Of a stretch of 64,000 bases of DNA, positions 7,783 to 16,534 are shown one piece after another; position 1 is the first letter of the stretch; the number at the start of each line of letters is the position of its first letter. Location of the stretch: the NCBI GenBank assembly GCA_963846885.1, contig CAWJXS010000005.1, forward strand, positions 1 through 64,000. The letters are read 5' to 3'. A program made the position numbers and the translations under genes. The DNA comes from RPQJ01 sp963846885 (GTDB lineage: Bacteria; Pseudomonadota; Gammaproteobacteria; Steroidobacterales; Steroidobacteraceae). The notes beneath the pieces were generated by a model, which saw nothing but the letters and a program-made list of their open reading frames with translations, had not been told where the DNA came from and searched no databases.

Positions 7783-9117
7783 TCAGGGCGCCGCTGCTCC
7801 ATCGACGTATTCCTGCATCGCTCGCTCCAGGGCTCGTGCCGGCGCGCCTGCGGCGATGCTCTGCCGCAACCATGTGTCGACCGCAGCATTCAGGGCCGGA
7901 TCGCGCGCCATCAGAATCCGCTTGTCGCCCCGAGTCAATGTTCCAGGGTAGGTGCGGCACAGGCGACCTGGCCAACGGCGCGCCTGCAGTTCGGCCTCAA
8001 CGTCATCGGTCACCATCACATCAGCGCGGCCCGCGATGATCTCCGAGAACACGCCGCGATTGTCCGGATGCACGATCACCTGCGCCTGCCGCACGTGCTC
8101 GCGCACGTAACGCTCGTTGGTGCCGCCCGGATTCACGATCACCCGGTTGCCTGCGCGATCGAGTTCCGCGGGTGTGTCGAAGCGATCGCCGTCTTCGCAG
8201 CGAGCGAGCAGCGTCTTGCCACCGTCGTGATACGCGACGGAGAACGCGCCGAGTGCGGCGCGCTCCGGTGTCAAGCCGATGCCACTCATCGCGACGTCGA
8301 AACGGTCTGCGCGCAAGTCCTCGAGCAGTCGAGGCCACGACGTGCGGACGAACACCGGCCTGGCGCCCAGGTGCGCAGCCAGCTCGCGCGCCTGTTCGAT
8401 ATCCGCTCCGGTCAGGGTGCCCCCGGCTTCGAGACTGAAGGGCGCATAGTCGCCGGTCGTAGCGATACGCAGGACGCGGGTCGCCTGGACCCGGTCGAGC
8501 ACCCTGCCACCGGACACGCGGGTGATTGCGGCCGCTGCACGCACCAACTCGTCGATCTGCGTTGGCGTCACCTGGCGTGATCTCAGGCGTGCTCGCAGTT
8601 CCTGGTCGAGGACATCCGCCTCGTCCGTGCGCATGGGTGCCGCAATATACAAAGCCGCCAGCTGCTGCTCGTTCGCCGCGTCGATGCGCTCGCGCACCGC
8701 TTGCAGTGGCGCGGGCTCGTCACACGGCGCGCAATGCCCAGCTGTCCGCCAGCGGGCATGCCATTGCTGCTGCACATCGCGCGCCAGGCGGATCTGTGTG
8801 TCGAAGAACGTCTGCGTTGCATCCGCATCGAGGCCGAGCATCCGCGCTCGCTCGGCCACGCGCGCCAGCACGGCGGCTTCGCGAACGGGATCCTGGATGG
8901 GTGCGCCGGATATCCATTTGGCGGCCGCAACGTCACGCATGAGGTCGAGCCGGTCGTCGACGGCCCGCGCCAAGTCCTGGGCCGCCTCATGGCCAGCGAA
9001 TTGCGCCGCGCGGCTGTCGGTGACAAAGCCAGCAAGCAGCAATGCCGCCAGGACGACCCACAAGTGCGCGCCGCACACGACGCGCCGCGATGGATTCCGG
9101 CCGGATCGCATCGTCAT
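7783..9117 (-). CDS. Exported chorismate mutase - cyclohexadienyl dehydratase fusion
   Basis: 444 residues; the ATG overlaps the stop of the upstream gene (ATGA). Residues about 20-37 form a signal peptide or membrane anchor. About residues 40-190 match the exported gamma-class AroQ chorismate mutases (LMRDVAAAKW, PIQDPVREAAVL, FFDTQIRLARDVQQQW). About 195-440 match the periplasmic-binding-protein fold of cyclohexadienyl/arogenate dehydratase PheC (TTGDYAPFSLEAGG, FDVAMSGIGLTPERA, NPGGTNERYVREH). Together they would turn chorismate into prephenate and then phenylpyruvate (or arogenate into phenylalanine) outside the cytoplasm. The two activities are usually separate exported proteins; here they share one chain. 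It is translationally coupled to a YcaQ-type gene with no obvious functional link. Confidence 0.85.
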   Translation of the reverse strand: MTMRSGRNPSRRVVCGAHLWVVLAALLLAGFVTDSRAAQFAGHEAAQDLARAVDDRLDLMRDVAAAKWISGAPIQDPVREAAVLARVAERARMLGLDADATQTFFDTQIRLARDVQQQWHARWRTAGHCAPCDEPAPLQAVRERIDAANEQQLAALYIAAPMRTDEADVLDQELRARLRSRQVTPTQIDELVRAAAAITRVSGGRVLDRVQATRVLRIATTGDYAPFSLEAGGTLTGADIEQARELAAHLGARPVFVRTSWPRLLEDLRADRFDVAMSGIGLTPERAALGAFSVAYHDGGKTLLARCEDGDRFDTPAELDRAGNRVIVNPGGTNERYVREHVRQAQVIVHPDNRGVFSEIIAGRADVMVTDDVEAELQARRWPGRLCRTYPGTLTRGDKRILMARDPALNAAVDTWLRQSIAAGAPARALERAMQEYVDGAAAP

Positions 9118-10310
9118 CGAACATTGCCTCGCGCGTGCGTGACCCGCTCGAGCCCCAGCCACTGCGCCAGCAGCTGCAATTCGTCGCGCAGTTGCGCCAT
9201 AACTTCGCGCCGCTGCACGCCGGGCTCGTAGTGCGTCGCGATCACTCGCAGGGTGCCAGCCGCCCGCTCCGCTTTCAGGTCGACGCGCGCCACGAGGCGA
9301 TCTCCCAGCAGGAACGGCAGCACGTAGTAGCCATGCACGCGCTTGTGCGCCGGCGTGTAGATCTCGATGCGATAGTGGAAATCGAACAGTCGCTGCAGGC
9401 GATCGCGGAACCAGACGAGCGAATCGAACGGCGACAGCAGCGCGCGAGCGTCGATGCTCGCCGGCACCCTGGCCCGCGCCGCCAGGTAACTGGGGCCCTT
9501 CCAGCCTTCGACCTGCACGGGCCGCAATTCGCGCGCCTCGACCAGTTCGGCGATGCGCGTCTTCGCGTCGGCCGGGCTGAGCCGAAAATAGTCGCGCAGA
9601 TCGCGCTCGGTCGCGACACCCAGCGCGCGGGCCGCGATCCGCAGCAGTTCGCGTTGCGCGTCCGCCGGCGCAGGCGTGGGCGTCTCGATGACCGACCGCG
9701 GCAGCACGCGCTCGGTCAGGTCGTACATGCGCTCGAATCCACGGCGCGAGTGCGTCGTGACCTGCCCGGACCAGAACAGGTACTCCAGCGCGATCTTGCC
9801 CTCGCTCCACCCCCACCAGCCACCCTGGCGCCGCGCGCCCGCCTCGATTGCGGATGCGCCCAGCGGGCCTTCGCTGCGAATCTGCGCAAGAACTTCGGCG
9901 CAGAACTGTGCCTGGTCGCGACCGAAGCGCGCGACGTTGCCCCAGGTACCGTCGCCGTTCTTGGCCCGCTGCATGCGCCAACGCAGCAGGGGCTGCAATT
10001 CGACGGGCAGCAGCGACGCCTCGTGACCCCAGTACTCGAACAGCTGGCGCCGGCGCCCGCCGTACGCCGCCTCATCCAGCAACGGCATCGCGTAGTTGCC
10101 CAGGCGGGAGTAAAGCGGCAGGTAGTGCGAGCGCACCAGGACATTGACCGAGTCGATCTGTACGACGCCCAGTGCACGCACGGCGCGCACGACGTCGGCT
10201 TTGGCGATTTCCCCCGCCGGCCGGGCGCGGCCAAGCCCTTGCGCACCCAGGGCGATGCGACGCGCATCGGGCAGCGAGAGCGAATCCAGGGGCCTGCGGA
10301 CGGTGCGCAT
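9114..10310 (-). CDS. ycaQ: YcaQ-family winged-helix DNA glycosylase
   Basis: 398 residues from MRTVRRPL; a longer in-frame start at 10373 is less likely. The protein belongs to the YcaQ/AlkZ-like winged-helix family (PF06224). The conserved active-site segment is seen as GVVQIDSVNVLVRSHYLPLYSR, with the Q-x-D signature. Further family blocks are FEYWGHEASLLP and LLSPFDSLVWFRDR. Characterised members unhook interstrand crosslinks and remove bulky N-alkyl lesions. The stop codon overlaps the start of the chorismate mutase fusion gene. It is divergent from the flavoprotein gene across 61 bp. Confidence 0.88.
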   Translation of the reverse strand: MRTVRRPLDSLSLPDARRIALGAQGLGRARPAGEIAKADVVRAVRALGVVQIDSVNVLVRSHYLPLYSRLGNYAMPLLDEAAYGGRRRQLFEYWGHEASLLPVELQPLLRWRMQRAKNGDGTWGNVARFGRDQAQFCAEVLAQIRSEGPLGASAIEAGARRQGGWWGWSEGKIALEYLFWSGQVTTHSRRGFERMYDLTERVLPRSVIETPTPAPADAQRELLRIAARALGVATERDLRDYFRLSPADAKTRIAELVEARELRPVQVEGWKGPSYLAARARVPASIDARALLSPFDSLVWFRDRLQRLFDFHYRIEIYTPAHKRVHGYYVLPFLLGDRLVARVDLKAERAAGTLRVIATHYEPGVQRREVMAQLRDELQLLAQWLGLERVTHARGNVR

Positions 10311-10371
10311 GCCACGAATGATAGCGGCGCGATACGCTTGGCACCCTGTCCATCGCCCCGGAGCGGTTTCC

Positions 10372-11970
10372 ATGGTCCGCTATGCCGCCGATGTGATCGT
10401 CATCGGCGCCGGCATCGCCGGCGTCACCGCCGCCATCGAGCTGCTGGACCGCGGCCGTCGCGTGCTGCTGCTCGATCGCGATGTCGCAGCCAACATGGGC
10501 GGGCTGGCCAAGGAAAGCTTTGGCGGCATCTGGTTTGCGGGCACCCCGCTGCAAAAGCGGTATGGCATTCGTGACGGCGTCGGGCAGGGTTTGCGCGACT
10601 GGCATGCGTTCGCCGAATTCGGCCCGGAAGACCACTGGCCGCGCGCATGGGCCGAGGCCTATGTGCAGCGCAGCCAGGCCGAGATCTACGACTGGCTGCG
10701 CGGCATCGGCGTCGAATTCATGCCGATGCCGCTGTGGGTCGAGCGCGGTCTGCACGCGCCCGGCAACTCGGTGCCCCGCTGGCACATCGTCTGGGGCACC
10801 GGGCACGAATTGCAGGTGGTCCTGAACGAGCATCTGCTCGCGCGACCCAATCGCGACCTGCTCGAGATGCACTTCGAGCACTGCGTCGAGTCCCTGATCG
10901 TGACCAACGGGCGTGTGACAGGGTGTCGCGGGCGGCTCGAGGGCACGGACACCGACTTTGAAGCAACGGCCGAGAACGTGATCATCGCGAGCGGCGGCAT
11001 CAATGGCGATCTCGATCGAGTGCGCCAGCACTGGCATACGGACTGGTCGCAACCGCCGTCCGTGCTGCTGAACGGTTCGCACAAGTATGCCGACGGCAAG
11101 CTGCACGATGCCGCAGCCGCGCATGGCGCGCGCATCACGCATCTCGACTGGCAATGGAATTACGCCGCCGGCGTGCACCACTGGCAACCGCGCAAACCGG
11201 CGCACGGGCTGTCGCTGGTTCCGCCAAAGTCGGCGCTCTGGCTGAACTGGCGCGGCGAGCGCATCGGCCCGCTGCCGCTCGTCACCGGTTTCGATACGCA
11301 CGACCTCGTCGCGCAGATCTGCCGGCAGGAGCGCGCGTATTCGTGGCAGCTGCTGAACCGGCGCATCATGCTGAAAGAGCTCGCGATCTCGGGCGGCGAA
11401 TTCAATCCTGCATTCCGCCGCAAGAACCGCCTCGCCGTGGCGCGCGACATGGTCTTCGGCAATCACTGGCTGTACGACCAGCTGACGCAGCTGTGTCCCG
11501 ACGTGGTGGTTGCCGCTACCGTCGAGGAACTGGTCACCAAGATGAACGTGCTCGCGGGCGATGGCTCGGTCGATCTCGAGTCCGTGCGCATGGCGGCGAC
11601 CAGGTACGACGCCATCATCGACCTGGGCCCGCGCTTCCACACCGACGAGCAACTGCGGCGGATCGAATTTGCGCGACGCTGGGTCGGCGACCGGTTGCGC
11701 ACGTGCAAGTTCCAGAAGATCCTCGATCCGTCAGCAGGTCCACTCATCGCGATCCGCGAGTTCATCATCAGCCGCAAGAGCATGGGCGGGTTGCAGACCG
11801 ACCTGGAATCTCGCGTGCTCGACTTGTCGGGCGCACCGATCCCGGGCCTGTATGCCGCTGGCGAGAGCGCCGGCTTCGGCGGCGGCGGCATGAATGGCAA
11901 GCGCGGGCTCGAAGGCACGTTCCTCGGGGGTTGCCTGCTGGGCGGCCGCATTGCAGGCCGCGTCGCGTAA
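10372..11970 (+). CDS. FAD-binding dehydrogenase (KstD/fumarate reductase-like)
   Basis: 532 residues. The N-terminus has a Rossmann dinucleotide motif (VIVIGAGIAGVTAAIEL), the KESFGGIWFAG block of the flavoprotein FAD_binding_2 family, and a C-terminal FAD clamp (GLYAAGESAGFGGGGMNG, LEGTFLGGCLLGGRIAG). This organisation matches ketosteroid-dehydrogenase-like FAD-binding dehydrogenases, which desaturate cyclic ketones. The substrate here is not determinable. The start ATG at 10372 lacks a strong ribosome binding site but begins exactly at the conserved domain. Convergence with other genes is absent; trmB follows on the same strand. Confidence 0.88.
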   Translation: MVRYAADVIVIGAGIAGVTAAIELLDRGRRVLLLDRDVAANMGGLAKESFGGIWFAGTPLQKRYGIRDGVGQGLRDWHAFAEFGPEDHWPRAWAEAYVQRSQAEIYDWLRGIGVEFMPMPLWVERGLHAPGNSVPRWHIVWGTGHELQVVLNEHLLARPNRDLLEMHFEHCVESLIVTNGRVTGCRGRLEGTDTDFEATAENVIIASGGINGDLDRVRQHWHTDWSQPPSVLLNGSHKYADGKLHDAAAAHGARITHLDWQWNYAAGVHHWQPRKPAHGLSLVPPKSALWLNWRGERIGPLPLVTGFDTHDLVAQICRQERAYSWQLLNRRIMLKELAISGGEFNPAFRRKNRLAVARDMVFGNHWLYDQLTQLCPDVVVAATVEELVTKMNVLAGDGSVDLESVRMAATRYDAIIDLGPRFHTDEQLRRIEFARRWVGDRLRTCKFQKILDPSAGPLIAIREFIISRKSMGGLQTDLESRVLDLSGAPIPGLYAAGESAGFGGGGMNGKRGLEGTFLGGCLLGGRIAGRVA

Positions 11971-12044
11971 GCCAACGCTGCTTCGCGACGCCTGCGTTCG
12001 GGGCTTATCATGACGACCGTCGCAATCCACTGACCATCCAGCCC

Positions 12045-12788
12045 TTGCCGCAATCGCCTCCAGACATCGCAACCGCCGACGCCGCAGCAACTGCGACCTC
12101 GGCGGAGCCTTCACGCCATCGCGCAATTCGCAGCTTCGTCGTGCGTGCGGGGCGCATGACCGTCGCGCAGGACCGCGCGTGGCGTGAACTGTGGCCGTCG
12201 CTCGGCATCGAGAATGGCGCCGAGCCCATCGATCTCGCCACCGCTTTTGGTCGCGACGCGCCGGTCTCGCTCGAGATCGGCTTCGGCAATGGCGAATCGC
12301 TGGTGGCGCTGGCCTGCGCAAACCGCGACCGCAACTACCTGGGCCTGGAGGTGCATCCGCCCGGCGTCGGGCACCTGTTGTTGCGCTGCGAGGCCGAGCA
12401 GTTGCACAACGTGCGGGTCATCTGCGACGACGCCGTGCAGGTATTGCAACACCGCATAGCCGACGAGTCGCTCGACGAACTGCTGCTGTACTTTCCCGAC
12501 CCGTGGCCGAAGAAGCGGCATCACAAGCGCCGCATCGTGCAGCCCGCGTTCGTCGAACTGGTGGCGCGCAAGCTCAAGCCCGGCGGCATCCTGCGGATGG
12601 CGACGGACTGGCAACCCTATGCCGAGCACATGCTGGCGACGGCCGGCGCGTGCGCTGCGCTGCAAAACCTGGCCGCGACGGGTGCGTATGTGGATCGTCC
12701 CGACAGCCGCCCGGTCACACGCTTCGAGAAGCGTGGCCAGCGACTCGGGCATGGGGTGTGGGACCTGGCGTTTTCAAGAAGGGGCTAG
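12045..12788 (+). CDS. trmB: tRNA (guanine-N7)-methyltransferase TrmB
   Basis: About 247 residues. The family N-terminal block RSFVVRAGRMT is upstream of the only in-frame ATG (12156), so translation must begin earlier. A TTG at 12045 is my best guess, and the start is uncertain. Diagnostic motifs follow: the SAM-binding LEIGFGNGESLV, LGLEVHPPGVG, and YFPDPWPKKRHHKRR that contacts tRNA. The enzyme methylates G46 of tRNAs using S-adenosylmethionine. The stop codon TAG lies inside the first GGGGCTA heptamer of the following repeat, so the C-terminal Gly-stop is encoded by the repeat. Confidence 0.92.
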   Translation: MPQSPPDIATADAAATATSAEPSRHRAIRSFVVRAGRMTVAQDRAWRELWPSLGIENGAEPIDLATAFGRDAPVSLEIGFGNGESLVALACANRDRNYLGLEVHPPGVGHLLLRCEAEQLHNVRVICDDAVQVLQHRIADESLDELLLYFPDPWPKKRHHKRRIVQPAFVELVARKLKPGGILRMATDWQPYAEHMLATAGACAALQNLAATGAYVDRPDSRPVTRFEKRGQRLGHGVWDLAFSRRG

Positions 12789-12972
12789 GGGCTAGGGGCT
12801 AGGGGCTAGTCGGAAGCGCGCAATTGCGCGCAGCGATCACCTCTCCCGCATCGCGGGAGAGGTCGGCCCGCAGGCCGGGTGAGGGCCATTGCGCGAAGCG
12901 CTGACGAACGCCGGACGTGACGTTGTCACCTCACTTCCGACTAGTCCGCCTAGCCCCTAACCCCTAGCCCCT
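12781..12972. repeat. Inverted GGGGCTA heptamer element with internal hairpins
   Basis: A 192-bp element fills the gap between convergent trmB and marC. The left arm (12781-12809) has four GGGGCTA heptamers ending GTCGGA. The right arm (12936-12972) is its inverted counterpart: TCCGACTAG, then TAGCCCC, TAACCCC and TAGCCCC. Between them are a 16-bp palindrome (12816-12831, centre CAATTG) and an 11-bp hairpin (ACCTCTCCCGC / GCGGGAGAGGT, 12839-12863), followed by GGCC-CGCA-GGCC. Each arm has three or four runs of four guanines with 3-nt spacers, which can fold into a G-quadruplex in either gene's mRNA 3' end. Confidence 0.85.
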
Positions 12973-12978
12973 TTCTTT

Positions 12979-13602
12979 TCAGGCCATCGCTCCCCGCACC
13001 CCGTCGATCACGAACTGCGCCGCGAGCGCGGCGAGCAGCACGCCCAGCAGGCGTCCCAGCACCGCGCTGCCGGTGACACCCACGACGCGCATCACCGGTC
13101 CGGTCACGAGCATCAGCGCAAGCGTCAACGCCAGCACTGCGCCGATCACGACGAGCTGAGCGAAGAACTGCACCGAGCCGAAAGGCACCGCGGCAAACGC
13201 GAGCAGGATGGTGGCGATGGCGCCCGGGCCCGCGATCATGGGAAATGCGAGCGGAAACACGGAGATGTCGACGCGGTGGTGCGCTTCTTCGCCTTCGCCC
13301 GGGGTGATCGAGCGCACGCCCGATTCGCGTGCGAACACCATTTCGATCGCGAGCATGAACAGCAGGATGCCGCCGCCGATCTTGAAGGCCTCGACGCTGA
13401 TGCCCAGCAGCCGCAGGAGCGCGGTGCCGCCCAACGCGAACAGCGCGCAGACGATGGCCGAGATGCCGACCGCCTTGAAGGACATGCGGCGCCGGTAGGC
13501 GTCGTCTGAGTCCTTGGTGAGCCCTGCAAGAATGGGCAGGAGCGACAAAGGCTCCACGACCACCAGCAGGACCACGAAGAATTTGACCAGTTCGTCGAAC
13601 AT
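12979..13602 (-). CDS. MarC-family integral membrane protein
   Basis: 207 residues with six predicted membrane spans, matching the MarC (UPF0056) family. Visible blocks are VVEPLSLLPILAGLT at the start, FKIGGGILLFMLAIEMVFA in the middle and FPLAFPMIAGPGAIATILL, the highly conserved proline-glycine loop. Family members were once linked to multiple antibiotic resistance, but that was not upheld and the transported substrate is unknown. It converges with trmB at the repeat element. Its start lies 98 bp from the divergent DUF6763 gene. Confidence 0.9.
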   Translation of the reverse strand: MFDELVKFFVVLLVVVEPLSLLPILAGLTKDSDDAYRRRMSFKAVGISAIVCALFALGGTALLRLLGISVEAFKIGGGILLFMLAIEMVFARESGVRSITPGEGEEAHHRVDISVFPLAFPMIAGPGAIATILLAFAAVPFGSVQFFAQLVVIGAVLALTLALMLVTGPVMRVVGVTGSAVLGRLLGVLLAALAAQFVIDGVRGAMA

Positions 13603-13699
13603 CTCGCCTTCGCGTGTTTCGCGACTTGAACTCGGCCGCGTGCAGGTCTACAAACGAGTACAGGATACCAAGCGCACGGACGCGTCGAGGGCAAAGACG

Positions 13700-14044
13700 A
13701 TGAGCAATCCCGCACCTGTCGTTGGTAAGTGGTACGCACGGCCCGGAGGCGACTCCTTCGAGATCGTCGCCATCGATGGCGACGACGGTACCATCGAGAT
13801 CCAGTATTTCGACGGCACCATCGAAGAACTGGATTTTGACGAGTGGCGCGAGGACGAAATCGTCGCGGCTTCGCCGCCTGAAGACTGGACGGGCTCCGTC
13901 GACGTCGAGCCCGAAGACACGGAGAACGAGTTCGACGCGGTCCCTGGCGTCAACGGCAGCAGCCCGTTCGAGGCCATCGACCGTGGCGAAGCCGACGGGT
14001 TCTCGGAACTCGAAATGCCGGACGAGCCGCAGGAGCGGCCGTAG
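13700..14044 (+). CDS. DUF6763 family protein
   Basis: A small acidic soluble protein of 114 residues. The N-terminal half carries the DUF6763 signature: VVGKWYARPGGDSFEIVAID, IEIQYFDGTIEELDFDEW and PPEDWTG. The C-terminal 45 residues are an acidic, probably disordered tail. The family is small and essentially confined to gammaproteobacteria; no function is known. The start ATG was chosen because the conserved block begins immediately after it. Convergent with the Rieske gene, 10 bp apart. Confidence 0.85.
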   Translation: MSNPAPVVGKWYARPGGDSFEIVAIDGDDGTIEIQYFDGTIEELDFDEWREDEIVAASPPEDWTGSVDVEPEDTENEFDAVPGVNGSSPFEAIDRGEADGFSELEMPDEPQERP

Positions 14045-14054
14045 CGCCCAGCCG

Positions 14055-14426
14055 TCAGTTCGGGTCCTTGAGTGGAACCGAATCGTCCAGCAGCACGTAG
14101 CCGTGCCGCACGTGCACCGGCAACGGCTGCAGGCCCAACCCCAGGCACGGGCCCGCCAGGCACGCGCCGGTCTCGAGCTCGAACAACGCGCCGTGCATGA
14201 CGCACCGGATGGTATTGCCGCCGGGCACCAGAAACTGGTCGGGTTGCCAGTTCAGCGGGAAGCCCGCGTGCGGGCAGTAATTGACGTAGCCAAAGACCTG
14301 CGCCCCCTGCCGCACGACGAAGCCTTTCAGCGGCCACTCGCCCTGCCCCATCGTGAAACCCTTGGCGCCCGGGTCGGCGAGCTCGTGCAGCGCGCAGATC
14401 ACGCGCGTCGTGTCGATGGCGTCCAT
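14055..14426 (-). CDS. Rieske [2Fe-2S] ferredoxin-like protein
   Basis: 123 residues, a single Rieske domain. The two cluster-binding loops are visible: NYCPHAGFPLNW (C-x-H) and IRCVMHGALFE (C-x-x-H), about 25 residues apart. It has no signal peptide or membrane span, so it is a cytoplasmic electron carrier rather than a bc1 subunit. Stand-alone proteins of this type often feed oxygenases, but no oxygenase is adjacent. The gene ends 10 bp from the end of the DUF6763 gene and starts just before the end of the AmpG-like transporter gene, on the same strand. Confidence 0.9.
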   Translation of the reverse strand: MDAIDTTRVICALHELADPGAKGFTMGQGEWPLKGFVVRQGAQVFGYVNYCPHAGFPLNWQPDQFLVPGGNTIRCVMHGALFELETGACLAGPCLGLGLQPLPVHVRHGYVLLDDSVPLKDPN

Positions 14427-14430
14427 CGCG

Positions 14431-15744
14431 TCAGGCCTCGCGCTTGCCCGCGGAACCCAGCGCGCTGTCGACCATGCCCCGACGCATCATGAACCAGAAC
14501 AGCAGGATGCCGGGCAGCGCCAGCAGGGTGGTGAGCAGGTAGAAATTGACGTAGCCGAGCGACTCGATCAGCCCGCCGGCCGTGGTGCCGGTGAGCACGC
14601 GGCCGACCACGCTCGCGGCCGCCGAGATCAGCGCGTATTGCGCGGCGGTGAACTGCAGGTCGCACAGGGCCGAGAAGTACGCCACCACGACCACGCCGCC
14701 AAAACCGCTCGCCAGGTTCTCGAATCCAATTGCCGCCGCCATGCCGGCGTTGCTCTGCCCTGCTGCGGCGAGCGCGGCGAAGCTCAGGTTCGACACGCAC
14801 ATCAGCACGAGCGCGAGCAGCACCGAGCGCTGCAGGCCGAGCCGCGTGTAGAGAATGCCGCCGATGAAGATGCCGGCGAGGTAGGCCCAGAACCCGAAGG
14901 CGACGTCGTAGATCGCGATCTCGTCGTTGCTGAAGCCGAGGTCGTTGAACAGCAGGCGGAACGTCAGGTTCGCGAGCGTGTCGCCGACTTTGTGCACGAG
15001 AATGAACAGCAGGACGATCCAGGCGCCGTTACGGCGCAGGAACTCGGTGAACGGGCCGATGATCGCGTCGCGGATGCCCGCGAGGCCCTGCTTCGTGGCG
15101 GCGACTCGATGACGCGCAGGCTCGCCCACCACCAGCCCCGTGAGCATCGCCGGCAGCGCGAACGCTGCACACACCATGTAAGCCGCCGACCAGCCCCAGC
15201 GACCCGCCACCACCAGCGCCAGCGCGCCCGCAGTCGCCGAGCCGATGCGCCAGCCGTACTGCGACATGCCGGAACCCACACCCAGCTGGTTGGGTTTGAG
15301 CGTCTCGATGCGGTAGGCGTCGATGACGATGTCGAATGTCGCGCCGGCCACACCCACGAGCACCGCGGCGATCACCGTGGCCTGGATGCTCGCGGCCGGA
15401 TCGACCAGCGCCAGGTTCACGACCGCGGCGATCACCAGCGCGCCAGCGAGCAGCAACCAGGACACCCGCTGGCCCAACCGGCCGAGGAGCGGGATGTGCA
15501 CGCCATCCACGACCCAGGCCCACAGCACCTTGAGGTTGTACGCAAGGAACGCCAGCGTGAACGCCGTGACGGTCTTCTTGTCGATGCCATCCTGCGCGAG
15601 GCGCGTGGTGAGCGTCGCGCCGATCATCGCGTACGGAAAGCCGGACGAGACCCCGACGAAGAACGCGGCCAGGGCTTCCTTCTCGAGGTACGGACGCAGC
15701 GACGTCCACCATGGGCCGCGCGCGCCGGTCGTGCCGGCGCTCAC
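14431..15744 (-). CDS. AmpG-like MFS transporter (muropeptide permease family)
   Basis: 437 residues beginning with a GTG that overlaps the stop codon of xth (GTGA). It has about 12 hydrophobic segments and the AmpG/PAT-family pattern: an early FFVGVSSGFPYAMIGATL, then LKVLWAWVVD, a FDIVIDAYRIE loop, SQYGWRIGSATAG, and a late FMYF-like region YFSALCDLQFTAAQYAL. AmpG carries anhydro-muropeptides from the periplasm into the cytoplasm for cell-wall recycling. The match is to the family rather than proof of that substrate. It is translationally coupled to exonuclease III. Confidence 0.85.
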   Translation of the reverse strand: MSAGTTGARGPWWTSLRPYLEKEALAAFFVGVSSGFPYAMIGATLTTRLAQDGIDKKTVTAFTLAFLAYNLKVLWAWVVDGVHIPLLGRLGQRVSWLLLAGALVIAAVVNLALVDPAASIQATVIAAVLVGVAGATFDIVIDAYRIETLKPNQLGVGSGMSQYGWRIGSATAGALALVVAGRWGWSAAYMVCAAFALPAMLTGLVVGEPARHRVAATKQGLAGIRDAIIGPFTEFLRRNGAWIVLLFILVHKVGDTLANLTFRLLFNDLGFSNDEIAIYDVAFGFWAYLAGIFIGGILYTRLGLQRSVLLALVLMCVSNLSFAALAAAGQSNAGMAAAIGFENLASGFGGVVVVAYFSALCDLQFTAAQYALISAAASVVGRVLTGTTAGGLIESLGYVNFYLLTTLLALPGILLFWFMMRRGMVDSALGSAGKREA

Positions 15745-16508
15745 AGGTCGTACGTCACGGTGAGCGGAGCGTGATCGGAAAAGCGCTGCGCCTTGAAAAT
15801 ATCTGCGCTGCGCACGCTGCCGCGCAGGCCCGGGCTCAGCACCTGGTAATCGATGCGCCAGCCCACGTTCTTGGCCCAGGCCTGGCCGCGGTTCGACCAC
15901 CACGTGTACTGGTCGGGCTCGGCATTGACCTCGCGGAACGCATCGACGTATTTGACGTCGCCGAACAATTCGTCGAGCCAGGCGCGCTCCTGCGGCAGGA
16001 ACCCTGAGTTCTTCTGGTTCGACTTCCAGTTGCGCAGGTCGATTTCCTTGTGCGCGATGTTCCAGTCGCCGCACAGGATGTAGTCGCGCTTCTTGCGCTT
16101 CAGGGCCCGCAGGTACGGCATGAATTCCGCGAGGAAGCGGAACTTGGCCTGCTGCCGGACGTCACTCGACGACCCGGAAGGCAGGTAGACCGAGATCACG
16201 CTCAGGTTCTTGAAGCGGGCCTCGATGTAGCGCCCTTCACCATCGAACTCCTTCGAGCCGTGTCCCGCCACCACCGTGAGGGGCTTCTCCCGCGTATAGA
16301 TGCCGACGCCGCTGTACCCTTTCTTGGTCGCGTCGAAGTAATAGCAGTGGTAACCCTCGGGGTGGTACTGCGTATGGGTGATCTGCTCGCGCTGGCACTT
16401 CGTCTCCTGCACGCAGACGACGTCGGCGTCCTGCGCCGGCAGCCACTCGAAGAAGCCCTTCCGCCCCGCGGAGCGGATGCCGTTTGCGTTGAGGGTGATG
16501 ATGCGCAT
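15741..16508 (-). CDS. xth: Exodeoxyribonuclease III
   Basis: 255 residues from MRIITLNANGIRSA; an in-frame ATG 8 codons upstream is unlikely because it lies in the divergent promoter. All catalytic motifs of the ExoIII/APE1 family are seen: NANGIR (metal), QETK (metal Glu), CGDWNIAH, YTWWS and the C-terminal FSDHAPLTV with the general-base Asp-His pair. It cleaves at abasic sites and removes 3' blocks in base excision repair. It lies divergent from pyrE with only 26 bp between the start codons, so the promoters overlap. Confidence 0.95.
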   Translation of the reverse strand: MRIITLNANGIRSAGRKGFFEWLPAQDADVVCVQETKCQREQITHTQYHPEGYHCYYFDATKKGYSGVGIYTREKPLTVVAGHGSKEFDGEGRYIEARFKNLSVISVYLPSGSSSDVRQQAKFRFLAEFMPYLRALKRKKRDYILCGDWNIAHKEIDLRNWKSNQKNSGFLPQERAWLDELFGDVKYVDAFREVNAEPDQYTWWSNRGQAWAKNVGWRIDYQVLSPGLRGSVRSADIFKAQRFSDHAPLTVTYDL

Positions 16509-16534
16509 GGGCGCAAAGTATAAAGTACGCACCC

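Noticed and set aside
11154..12044. Long N-terminal extension of TrmB back to 11154
   Set aside because: The upstream part overlaps the flavoprotein gene in another frame and has arginine-rich shadow composition. TrmB homology starts at RSFVVRAG.
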